From positions 1,426,001-1,490,000 of the forward strand of contig NZ_CP102630.1 of NCBI RefSeq assembly GCF_024721605.1: a DNA stretch of 64,000 bases, read 5' to 3'. The position numbers and the translations under genes are program-made. Origin of the DNA: Sphingomicrobium flavum (GTDB lineage: Bacteria; Pseudomonadota; Alphaproteobacteria; Sphingomonadales; Sphingomonadaceae). The notes beneath the pieces were generated by a model, which made no database searches, was not told the DNA's origin, and saw only the letters and a list, made by a program, of their open reading frames with translations. Positions 56,583 to 64,000 of this stretch are shown piece after piece (the first letter of the stretch is position 1; every line of letters begins with the position of its first letter).

Positions 56583-57646
56583 GACGCGATCCGCAAGGGC
56601 TCGATCCCGGCCAGCCACAAGGCGTGATCGCCGGCCTTGAGCGGACGCGGCGGCGCTCCCTCGGCGACGCGGGCGATGGCGGCGATATGGTCGGGCGTAG
56701 TGCCGCAGCAACCGCCCACCACATTGACCAGCCCTTCGGCGATCCAGTCCGATACCTGCACCGCCGTCTCGCCCGCCGTCTCGTCATATTCGCCCAGATC
56801 GTTGGGCAGCCCGGCATTGGCATATGCCATGATCAAGCCCGGGGCGCGTTGGCTCAGCGCCTTGAGGTGCGGGCGCAGCGCCTCCGCGCCAAAGCTGCAG
56901 TTGAGGCCAACGGTCAGCGGATCGGCATGGGCAATGGTCGCCCAGAATGCCTCGACATTATGCCCCGACAGGTTGCGCCCCGACAGGTCGGTTAGCGTCA
57001 TCGACAGCATGATCGGAATGTGGCGCCCCAGCCGCGCTTCCACCTCATGAACCGCGCTGATCGCCGCCTTGGCGTTGAGCGTATCGAAGATCGTCTCGAT
57101 CAGGATGAAATCCACCCCGCCCTCGACCAGCGCGCCCACCTGCTCGGCATAGACAGCGACCATCTGGTCATAATCGACTTCGCGAAACCCAGGGTCGGAA
57201 ACGTCGGGCGAGAGCGACAGGGTCTTGTTGGTCGGCCCCACCGCGCCGCACACAAACACCGGCCGATCCTCACTGGCAAAGGCGTCCGCCACGCTGCGGG
57301 TGAGCTGCGCCGCCGCCACATTGATGTCGCGCACCAGATGCTGGGCGCCATAATCGGCCTGGCTGATGGCATTGGCATTGAACGTATTGGTCGCCAGCAC
57401 ATCGGCGCCCGCTTGCGCAAAGGCGCGGCAGATCCCTTCGACGGCATCGGGGGCCGTCAGGTTTAGCAGGTCATTATTGCCGCGCTGGTCGTCCTCAAGC
57501 GCCAGGCGCCCGCGAAACTGCGCCTCGCCCAGCCCCAGAGCCTGCAGCTGTGTGCCATAAGCGCCGTCCTTCACCAGGATTCGCCTGGCGGCCTCGTCAC
57601 GAAAACGCTGCGCGGCCGCCTGTCCTGAGCTTGTCGAAGGGCTCAT
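56579..57646 (-). CDS. metH: methionine synthase, homocysteine-binding subunit
   Basis: A 355-residue protein equivalent to the N-terminal module of Met[17 protein letters not shown] is the start of the barrel, [15 protein letters not shown] supplies the first zinc cysteine and [16 protein letters not shown] the other two. It binds homocysteine through zinc and takes the methyl group from the cobalamin subunit. The first residues, [15 protein letters not shown], are the translation of a dispersed palindromic repeat (57619-57641), so the N-terminus was partly built from that repeat. Both ends are ATGA overlaps, with metF upstream and the larger metH subunit downstream. Confidence 0.92.
   Translation of the reverse strand: MSPSTSSGQAAAQRFRDEAARRILVKDGAYGTQLQALGLGEAQFRGRLALEDDQRGNNDLLNLTAPDAVEGICRAFAQAGADVLATNTFNANAISQADYGAQHLVRDINVAAAQLTRSVADAFASEDRPVFVCGAVGPTNKTLSLSPDVSDPGFREVDYDQMVAVYAEQVGALVEGGVDFILIETIFDTLNAKAAISAVHEVEARLGRHIPIMLSMTLTDLSGRNLSGHNVEAFWATIAHADPLTVGLNCSFGAEALRPHLKALSQRAPGLIMAYANAGLPNDLGEYDETAGETAVQVSDWIAEGLVNVVGGCCGTTPDHIAAIARVAEGAPPRPLKAGDHALWLAGIEPLRIAS
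57619..57641. repeat. dispersed repeat CCTGTCCTGAGCTTGTCGAAGGG at the start of metH
   Basis: A 23 bp copy lying directly behind the start codon of the homocysteine-binding metH gene and read in frame as PSTSSGQ. It differs in one base from the copy at 45706-45728. Confidence 0.7.
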
Positions 57647-58527
57647 CCCTTGATCCCCAGCATGCGACAGATGGCCTTGGACAGGCTGGCGCGATTGAGC
57701 GTGTAGAAATGGAATTGCCGCACCCCGCCGGCATAAAGCTGCCCGCACAATTCGGTCGCGATGGCGGACGCGACCAGCTCGCGGGCATGGGGATCATCGT
57801 CCATCCCGTCGAACCGCTCGTCGATCCAGTCGGGAATGGAGCTGCCGCATTTGGCGGCAAAGCTGCGCGTGCGCTCGACATTGGTGACCGGCAGGATGCC
57901 CGGCACCAGTTCGACCTCGCGCCCCCTATCGGCGATCGCATCGCGCAGGCGGAAGAAACAGTCAGGCGAGAAAAAGAATTGGGTAATCGCCCGGCTCGCC
58001 CCGGCGTCGATCTTGCGCAGCAGATAGTCCAGCTCCGTCTCCGGGCTTTGCGCTTCTGGATGCAATTCGGGATAGGCCGCCACGCTGATATCGAAATCGG
58101 CGACCTGCTTGAGACCCGCCACCAGTTCGGCGGCACTGCCATAACCATCGGCATGCGGCACAAATTGACCGTCAGGCGGATCACCGCGCAGCGCCACAAT
58201 GTGCCGCACGCCCATTTCCCAATAGTCGCGCGCAATGGCATCAACCTCCGCGCGGCTGGCATCGACACAGGTGAGATGCGCTGCCGGCGTCAGCTCGGTC
58301 TCCTCAAGGATGCGTCTTACGGTCGCGTGGGTCCGCTCGCGCGTCGTGCCTCCGGCGCCGTAGGTGACCGAAACGAAACGCGGACCCAGCGGCGCCAGCC
58401 GCTCGATCGAGCTCCACAATTTGGCCTGCATCGCTTCGCTGGCCGGGGGGAAAAATTCGAAACTGACCTCGCAATCACCGCAAGGCTTGGCAAACAAGGT
58501 TTCAGGAGCAGGCTGGTAGGCCGTCAT
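57643..58527 (-). CDS. metF: methylenetetrahydrofolate reductase
   Basis: A 294-residue flavoenzyme that makes 5-methyltetrahydrofolate, the methyl donor for MetH. VSFEFFPPASEAMQAKLW supplies the catalytic Glu, RFVSVTYGAGGTTRERTHAT the conserved folate-site loop, and HIVALRGDPPDG the FAD site. QFFFSPDCFFRLRDAI and VRQFHFYTLNR are the terminal motifs. ATG 58527 overlaps the regulator gene's stop, and the gene's own stop overlaps the metH start. Confidence 0.95.
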   Translation of the reverse strand: MTAYQPAPETLFAKPCGDCEVSFEFFPPASEAMQAKLWSSIERLAPLGPRFVSVTYGAGGTTRERTHATVRRILEETELTPAAHLTCVDASRAEVDAIARDYWEMGVRHIVALRGDPPDGQFVPHADGYGSAAELVAGLKQVADFDISVAAYPELHPEAQSPETELDYLLRKIDAGASRAITQFFFSPDCFFRLRDAIADRGREVELVPGILPVTNVERTRSFAAKCGSSIPDWIDERFDGMDDDPHARELVASAIATELCGQLYAGGVRQFHFYTLNRASLSKAICRMLGIKG

Positions 58528-59492
58528 GCCGCTTCCTCTTCGGAACGTGATTGCCTGGGGCAGGAAGCGCGCCACAGGCTGACCGTCAGCTCACCACCCT
58601 CCAGCTTGATGGGTTCATCGCCCTCCAATCCGGCATGCTCGAACCAGCCGGCCATGGCTTCATCGGAAAAGCCCAGGCGACGATGGCGGAATTCCTTGCG
58701 CAATTCTTCATGTTCGTGCGGCGCGAAATCGGCGATGACCAGCTGCCCGCCGGGCGCCAGGATGCGCGCCGCCTCGCCGATCGCCTGCGCGGGCGTTTCG
58801 GCATAATGCAGCACCAGGTGCAGGATCACGCTATCCGCAACGCCGTCGGCCAATGGCAGAGCGGTCATGTCGCCCTGGCGCAGGCTCACATTGGCAAGCC
58901 CGGCATCGTCCAGCTTCACGCGCGCCAGCCGCAGCATTTCCGGGCTGCGGTCGATGCCCACCACTTCTTCAGCCAGCGGCGCGAACAGTTCGACCATGCG
59001 CCCGGTGCCGGTGCCGATATCGACCAATTGTCCCAGTCGCCCACGCGCGAGCAGGCGCGCAATCGCTTCTTCGACCGCCCCTTCCTCGATATGGAGCGAG
59101 CGCAGCCGGTCCCAATCTTCCGCCTGCTCCTCAAACCAGCGCGCGGCATTGGCGGCCCGCTCGGCCCGCACCGCCGACAAACGCTGCGAATCCTCATCGA
59201 ATCGACGCTGGTCTTCATCATTGGCGGCGCCGTCGAAAATGGCTCCCAGCTGCCCCGCCATGGGTGATTCGTCCAGTTCGATGAATACCCAGGCGCCTTC
59301 GCGCCGACGCCGGATCAGTCCGGCCTCGTCCAGGATGCGCAAATGGCGCGAAACGCGTGGCTGGCTTTGCCCCAGCACATTGGCCAATTCACCGACCGAC
59401 AGTTCGATTGAGCGAGCAAGCGCCATGATGCGCAGCCGCGTTGGATCGCCAAGCGCCTGAAAAATATTGGAAAGTTGCCCACCACCACTCAT
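58524..59492 (-). CDS. ArsR-family regulator fused to a SAM-dependent methyltransferase domain
   Basis: A 322-residue two-domain protein. Residues 1-85 form an ArsR winged helix (IFQALGDPTRLRIMALARS, GQSQPRVSRHLRILDEAGLI). Residues from about 150 form a Rossmann methyltransferase domain with motif I LVDIGTGTGRMVELF, VVGIDRSPEMLRLAR and APGGQLVIADFAPHEHEEL. As first gene of the metF-metH operon it probably senses SAM or S-adenosylhomocysteine and represses the operon. This resembles the SahR regulators described for methionine metabolism in Proteobacteria (assignment by architecture and context only). A perfect palindrome lies 10 bp before its ATG. Confidence 0.87.
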   Translation of the reverse strand: MSGGGQLSNIFQALGDPTRLRIMALARSIELSVGELANVLGQSQPRVSRHLRILDEAGLIRRRREGAWVFIELDESPMAGQLGAIFDGAANDEDQRRFDEDSQRLSAVRAERAANAARWFEEQAEDWDRLRSLHIEEGAVEEAIARLLARGRLGQLVDIGTGTGRMVELFAPLAEEVVGIDRSPEMLRLARVKLDDAGLANVSLRQGDMTALPLADGVADSVILHLVLHYAETPAQAIGEAARILAPGGQLVIADFAPHEHEELRKEFRHRRLGFSDEAMAGWFEHAGLEGDEPIKLEGGELTVSLWRASCPRQSRSEEEAA

Positions 59493-59501
59493 CGGTTAAG
59501 C

Positions 59502-59521
59502 ATATAAACAACTCTTTATAT
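59502..59521. promoter_or_regulatory. palindrome ATATAAA-N6-TTTATAT, candidate operator of the met operon
   Basis: Perfect 7-base arms at 59502-59508 and 59515-59521 lie 10 bp upstream of the ArsR-methyltransferase start codon. Size, symmetry and AT-rich content fit a dimeric ArsR-type site, and its position would block transcription or initiation of the whole operon. Confidence 0.6.
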
Positions 59522-59698
59522 CCGTCAACGCCCCTGATGCGCTCACGGCAATGTGAATTTCTCGACAGGCCCAATCCAATTTGACGATTGCGTGACGGTC
59601 TCGAACCTTCTAAATGGGTCGCAGGCCTGCCCGTGAAACGGCAGGCTCTGCCTTGTGCGCGCGGTGAGCGGGCACGCAATGCAAGGAATACGAGTATC

Positions 59699-59944
59699 AT
59701 GAAGAAGGTTGCACTGACCCTTTCGGTTCTCGCACTCGGCCTCGCCGCCTGCGAAACCCAGACCGAAGAAGCCGTCGAAAACGACATGGAAAACACCGAA
59801 GCAGCGGTTGAAGACATGGCCGACAACGCCATGGAAGCCACTGAAAATGCCATGGACGCCATGGCTGCTGAAGCAGACGAAACCGCTGCTGAAGTCGAAG
59901 GTGCCGTCGAAGGCGAAACCGAAGCGGAAGCTCAGGCTGACTAA
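59699..59944 (+). CDS. small acidic alanine-rich lipoprotein
   Basis: An 81-residue protein with the lipoprotein signal MKKVALTLSVLALGLAAC (lipobox LAAC). The mature part is low-complexity and very acidic, with repeated Met/Ala/Glu units (ENAMDAMAAEADETAAEVEG) that should form a single long helix. ATG 59699 is chosen for the signal. It is likely anchored in an envelope membrane; I recognise no named family. A terminator follows directly. Confidence 0.7.
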   Translation: MKKVALTLSVLALGLAACETQTEEAVENDMENTEAAVEDMADNAMEATENAMDAMAAEADETAAEVEGAVEGETEAEAQAD

Positions 59945-59967
59945 TTCGGTCTCTTCTGACGAAATTG

Positions 59968-60003
59968 GGGGCCGTCCGGATTTCCGGGCGGCCCCTTTCT
60001 TTT
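59968..60003 (+). terminator. rho-independent terminator after the acidic lipoprotein
   Basis: GGGGCCGTCCGG (59968-59979) pairs with CCGGGCGGCCCC (59984-59995) with one wobble pair, and TTTCTTTT follows. It ends the lipoprotein transcript 24 bp after its stop. Confidence 0.85.
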
Positions 60004-60025
60004 GTGCTTATGCTAGAGGTGCCGC

Positions 60026-60199
60026 ATGAAGATCATCGCCCCTGCATTCCTGCTCCTGCTGGCCGCCTGCGGCCAGGACGCAGTCGAACGCCCCACCGAC
60101 GCTGAAAATGATCGCCTCAATGAAATGGACGCCATGCTCGACGAACTGGGCGAAGGCGGCGATGCTGTCGGCGAAGCGCTGGTGAACGAAGCGGACTAG
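60026..60199 (+). CDS. very small lipoprotein (57 aa)
   Basis: A 57-residue protein starting at ATG 60026: MKIIAPAFLLLLAACGQD has a clear lipobox (LAAC at residues 12-15). The mature 43 residues are acidic (DRLNEMDAMLDELGEGGD) and probably helical. It lies 82 bp after a similar acidic lipoprotein, past that gene's terminator, and its stop is three bases from the convergent coiled-coil gene. The good signal and lipobox support it being real despite its size. Confidence 0.6.
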   Translation: MKIIAPAFLLLLAACGQDAVERPTDAENDRLNEMDAMLDELGEGGDAVGEALVNEAD

Positions 60200-60202
60200 A
60201 CG

Positions 60203-60955
60203 TCAGTCGCGCCGGCGCGCCCTCAAGGCACCGAGTTCAGCGTCGACCTCCAGCCGCTCGAGATCGCGTTCCAGGGCCGACCGCTCGGTCATGTCCAGCG
60301 CTTCCACTTCCGCCTCCGCCAGCCCGGCAGCCCGTTCGCGCTGCTCGCGCCGCGCCATCGCAGCCTCGGCCAGCGTACCGTGCATCAGTTGACGCGCGCG
60401 GATCGTATCGCGCGCGCCTGCGATCCGCGCATCGGCAAGCGCCGCTTGACGGAAATCGTCCCCTAGCCTTCCTTCCAATGCCGTAATTTCGCGCTGGTAG
60501 CCGGCTAGCGTGGTTTCGCTTCGGTCAATGTCCTCGGCAAGACGGTCGCGCCGTTCCTGCAGCAATCGTCGCTCGCCAATCAGCGCCCGCGCCTGGTCCT
60601 GTTTCTGTTCGGCCAGCGCTAGTGCGGCCTGCTCTTGCTTGCGCTCGAGATCGTCGTCCATCTGGCGGGCCTGCGCACGCCAGCCATTGAGGTTGGTCGC
60701 CAGCCGCGCCGCGCCATCGGTCAGGCGCTGCAATTCGCAATGCGCCTGCCACGCCAAATCCCCCGAGGGCGCTAGCGTCTTCGCATCAAGCCTGGCAGCA
60801 TATTCGGCATATTCCGCATCGGTCCAGCATTCGCGCGCGATCATGGGCATCAGCCGGCGACGCGCCTTTGCCACCAACTGCCAATAGCCCAACCACATCA
60901 GGCAAGCCGCGCCGCCAATCATGCCCAGCATAATGAAGGTGTCGAACAGGTTCAT
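60203..60955 (-). CDS. membrane-anchored coiled-coil protein
   Basis: A 250-residue protein: an N-terminal transmembrane helix (FIMLGMIGGAACLMWLGYW), a short region with CWTDAEYAEYAARL, then about 150 residues of charged coiled coil (DDLERKQEQAALALAEQKQD, ERRLLQERRDRLAEDIDRSE, ALERDLERLEVDAELGALRA). No catalytic motif is seen. The layout suggests a cytoplasmic scaffold tethered to the inner membrane. ATG 60955 is used in preference to a TTG nine bases upstream. The family is unknown. Confidence 0.6.
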   Translation of the reverse strand: MNLFDTFIMLGMIGGAACLMWLGYWQLVAKARRRLMPMIARECWTDAEYAEYAARLDAKTLAPSGDLAWQAHCELQRLTDGAARLATNLNGWRAQARQMDDDLERKQEQAALALAEQKQDQARALIGERRLLQERRDRLAEDIDRSETTLAGYQREITALEGRLGDDFRQAALADARIAGARDTIRARQLMHGTLAEAAMARREQRERAAGLAEAEVEALDMTERSALERDLERLEVDAELGALRARRRD

Positions 60956-61057
60956 CCTGCCCAATTAGCCTGGCAGCGTTGAAAATTCGTTGATGAAGGC
61001 GGGGTCGGGGGGTGAAACCCGTCTCCCTTCCTCAACCATCCTTCGTAGCTCAGTGCG

Positions 61058-62890
61058 TCAGCTACCGGCCTTCACCGACGCGATCCACATGTCGACCTGT
61101 TTCTCCAGTATCGACAGCGGAACATCGCCGCCCCCCAAGACCGCATCATGGAAACCGCGAATGTCGAACTCCTCGCCCAATTCCTGCTCGGCCCGGGCGC
61201 GCAATTCCTGAATCCTGATCATGCCAATCTTGTAGGCTGTCGCCTGCCCCGGCCAGACGATGTAGCGCCGGACTTCACTGCGCACCGTGGTTTCGGGCAT
61301 CGGGGAATTGGCGAGGAAATAGTCGACGGCCTGCTGCTCGCTCCAATCCTTGGAATGAATGCCGGTATCGACGACTAGCCGGATCGCACGCCAGATCTCG
61401 GTCGTCAGTCGCCCGAAGTCCGAATAGGGATCCTCATAAGCCCCCATCTCCTTGGCAAGCTTCTCAGAATAGAGCGCCCACCCTTCGCCAAAGGCGGGAA
61501 TATATTCGCCTTGTGACCGGAATTTGGGAACGCCTTCCAGCTCCTGCCCGATCGACACTTGCATATGATGTCCGGGATTGCCTTCATGATAAGCAATCAC
61601 TTCCAAGGGCGGGATCGGCATGGCGCGCATGTCGGAAAGATGCGCATAGTAGATGCCGGGACGCGATCCGTCCGGCGTGCCCTGCCGATAGTGCTGGGCG
61701 GCGCCATCCTGTTCGCGAAATGGCTCGACTCGTTTGACCACCAGATCCGCCTTGGGCAGCCTGCCGAAATATTGGGGCAGCTTCTGGTTGATCGCGGCAA
61801 GATGCGCTTCGGCCGCCGCAATATATTGATCAGCGCCTGCATCATCGTCGGAAAAGAAGAAGCGGTCATCCTCGCGCATGAAGGTGAAAAAGTCGGCGAG
61901 GCTGCCATCAAATCCGACCGCTTGCCTGATCGCTTCCATTTCGCCGCGAATGCGCGCGACTTCGGACAGGCCGATATTGTGGATGTCATCAGCGCTGAGA
62001 TCGGTCGTCGTCATCGCCTTCAACCGATGCGCATAATAGGCCTCGCCATCCTTGAGATCGTAGGCGCCGGGCGTGTAGGTCGGCGCATTGGGCCGGTCGG
62101 CTGTGAACCAGGCGATCAGACGCTCATATTGCGGGGCCATTTCCTTGGTCAGCGCCCAGCGCGCATCCTCCCGCAGCTGCGCCGCCCTGTGTCTGCTGAT
62201 GGCTCCATCTGCGACCAGCTTGGCGAGATGTCCTTCGCTCGCTTCCCATAGCGCATTGAGCGGCCCGTCATCGAAGGGGGCCCCGCTGATGAGCTTGCGC
62301 GATTCCTCGATCACCCCGTCATAGGCGAAGACGGGCGGGCGGCTTCCGGCAACGGCATTGGCATGAGCGCGCTCCAACAGCTGGCTCATCGCCGTGCCGA
62401 TCCCGCCGATCCGCGCGATGAAGGCCACCATGTCGCTCTCAGTGTCGACGGCATGCTGGCTGATGACAATGCTCGGAATTTCCGCATGCATCGCGGTTGT
62501 CTGTTCAAGCACATATTCCTGGCTGCGATAGCGTGCAGCAGCTTCCGCTTCTGCAACGCGGAACAGAAACATGTGCCAGCTCAGCTGGGCATCCGCAGGG
62601 AGGCTGTCATATTCGAAATTGGCGCGCATTTCGGCCGCGGCATCGCGCCACCAGTTGACCTCGGCATCGGCGCCCGCGACACTGTAATCGTCGATCTTGT
62701 CATAGTCGGTCTTGCGACCCAGCGCGGTCTGGGTGAGCGGGCTGAAGGTCAGCCATTCCTCGAACTTCTCGTCAAACCAGATGTTGAGCCTGGCGGCATC
62801 GTCCTCGGCAGCGACATGGCTGGTGGCAAAAGCAGGCGCGCCCAGCGGCACGGCGGCCGAGGCGAGCAGGATGGCGGCATAGCGGATCAT
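61058..62890 (-). CDS. secreted DUF885-family metallopeptidase-like protein
   Basis: A 610-residue protein with the signal peptide MIRYAAILLASAAVPLGAPA ending FA. The DUF885 zinc-site motif is EVIAYHEGNPGHHMQVSIGQ (HExxxGHxxQ type), followed by the downstream Glu region FGEGWALYSEKLAKEMG and ending with RRYIVWPGQATAYKIGMIRI. Family members are annotated as zinc carboxypeptidase-like enzymes, usually periplasmic lipoproteins or secreted proteins. ATG 62890 with GGGGA upstream is chosen. It stands alone between the coiled-coil gene and groEL, all on the minus strand. Confidence 0.8.
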   Translation of the reverse strand: MIRYAAILLASAAVPLGAPAFATSHVAAEDDAARLNIWFDEKFEEWLTFSPLTQTALGRKTDYDKIDDYSVAGADAEVNWWRDAAAEMRANFEYDSLPADAQLSWHMFLFRVAEAEAAARYRSQEYVLEQTTAMHAEIPSIVISQHAVDTESDMVAFIARIGGIGTAMSQLLERAHANAVAGSRPPVFAYDGVIEESRKLISGAPFDDGPLNALWEASEGHLAKLVADGAISRHRAAQLREDARWALTKEMAPQYERLIAWFTADRPNAPTYTPGAYDLKDGEAYYAHRLKAMTTTDLSADDIHNIGLSEVARIRGEMEAIRQAVGFDGSLADFFTFMREDDRFFFSDDDAGADQYIAAAEAHLAAINQKLPQYFGRLPKADLVVKRVEPFREQDGAAQHYRQGTPDGSRPGIYYAHLSDMRAMPIPPLEVIAYHEGNPGHHMQVSIGQELEGVPKFRSQGEYIPAFGEGWALYSEKLAKEMGAYEDPYSDFGRLTTEIWRAIRLVVDTGIHSKDWSEQQAVDYFLANSPMPETTVRSEVRRYIVWPGQATAYKIGMIRIQELRARAEQELGEEFDIRGFHDAVLGGGDVPLSILEKQVDMWIASVKAGS

Positions 62891-62965
62891 AGATCGTTCC
62901 CCCTGTTGAACGTAGCCTTTCATGCGCCGCGATGCGGCAATTGAAAAGGGGGGTGGACCGGACAT

Positions 62966-63000
62966 GAAAAAGGCCGGGGCGCAAACCCCGGCCTTTTCCT
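62966..63000 (-). terminator. rho-independent terminator after groEL
   Basis: On the minus strand AGGCCGGGG-TTTGCG-CCCCGGCCT (62994 down to 62971) is followed by a T-run at 62967-62970. It lies 29 bp after the groEL stop. The stem also has a T-run on the plus side and could act in both directions. Confidence 0.85.
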
Positions 63001-63028
63001 TTCTCCAGCGTGGCTGGCGTGAGGGGCT

Positions 63029-64000
<972 letters not shown>

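Noticed and set aside
53961-57646. metH broken by a frameshift or sequencing error
   Set aside because: The break lies at the domain border, with a clean TGA/ATG overlap and the downstream protein starting in a natural linker; a true split gene explains it better.
61040-61085. tRNA-like sequence (TAGCTCAG with following arms)
   Set aside because: Only the D-arm-like word is present; no acceptor stem, anticodon arm or T loop can be formed.

Overview
This 64 kb window is chromosomal DNA of a GC-rich alphaproteobacterium. It most resembles the Sphingomonadales. The grounds are a CtrA cell-cycle regulator ending in Ala-Ala, the str/S10/spc ribosomal gene order, a methionine synthase split into two genes, a Blh/rhodopsin pair, and short dispersed palindromes of the CCTGTCCTGAGC(C/T)TGTCGAAGGG type. 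Genus was not determined. No plasmid, phage, IS transposase or CRISPR array was seen.

Layout. 1-2861: the end of one acyl-CoA dehydrogenase and a complete second one, a PaaI-type thioesterase, a 50-residue membrane protein and purS-purQ. 2898-6527: tRNA-Arg(TCT), then blh and a microbial rhodopsin on the minus strand, a divergent DUF2254 membrane protein and a PAS protein. The rhodopsin carries Asn-Thr-Gln (NTQ) at the pump positions, which predicts an inward chloride pump rather than a proton pump. 6681-10823: a succinate-semialdehyde-type dehydrogenase, then the copper-resistance pair copA-copB. 10972-14921: a three-gene operon of unknown role (P-loop NTPase, an ABC exporter whose nucleotide-binding site is destroyed, and an outer-membrane beta-barrel). 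This is the best candidate in the window for an undescribed system. 14918-17404: FAD-linked dehydrogenase, folA and a secreted SRPBCC protein.

17466-34332 (minus strand): the translation block rpsL-rpsG-fusA-tuf, a terminator, then rpsJ to secY-adk, closed by a second terminator. rpsM, rpsK, rpoA and rplQ do not follow adk. S5 carries a long RGG-rich N-terminal extension, L3 a long acidic C-terminal tail, and a 245 bp structured leader separates rpsJ from rplC.

34572-50270: small hypothetical proteins, two tandem secreted amidohydrolases, a pair of small membrane proteins sharing a C-terminal FGRKGA tail, lpd and aceF of the pyruvate dehydrogenase complex, a universal stress protein, free-Met-sulfoxide reductase, arfB, an RluA-type pseudouridine synthase, ctrA, bpt and ilvA, then a 272 bp noncoding element built of nested inverted repeats.

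50339-64000: a YtcJ-like amidohydrolase, a DsbD-like thiol transporter, and a methionine operon (ArsR-methyltransferase regulator, metF, metH in two genes) whose four genes are all joined by 4-nt ATGA overlaps and which is preceded by a perfect ATATAAA-N6-TTTATAT palindrome. Two small acidic lipoproteins, a membrane-anchored coiled-coil protein, a DUF885 peptidase and the 3' part of groEL complete the window.
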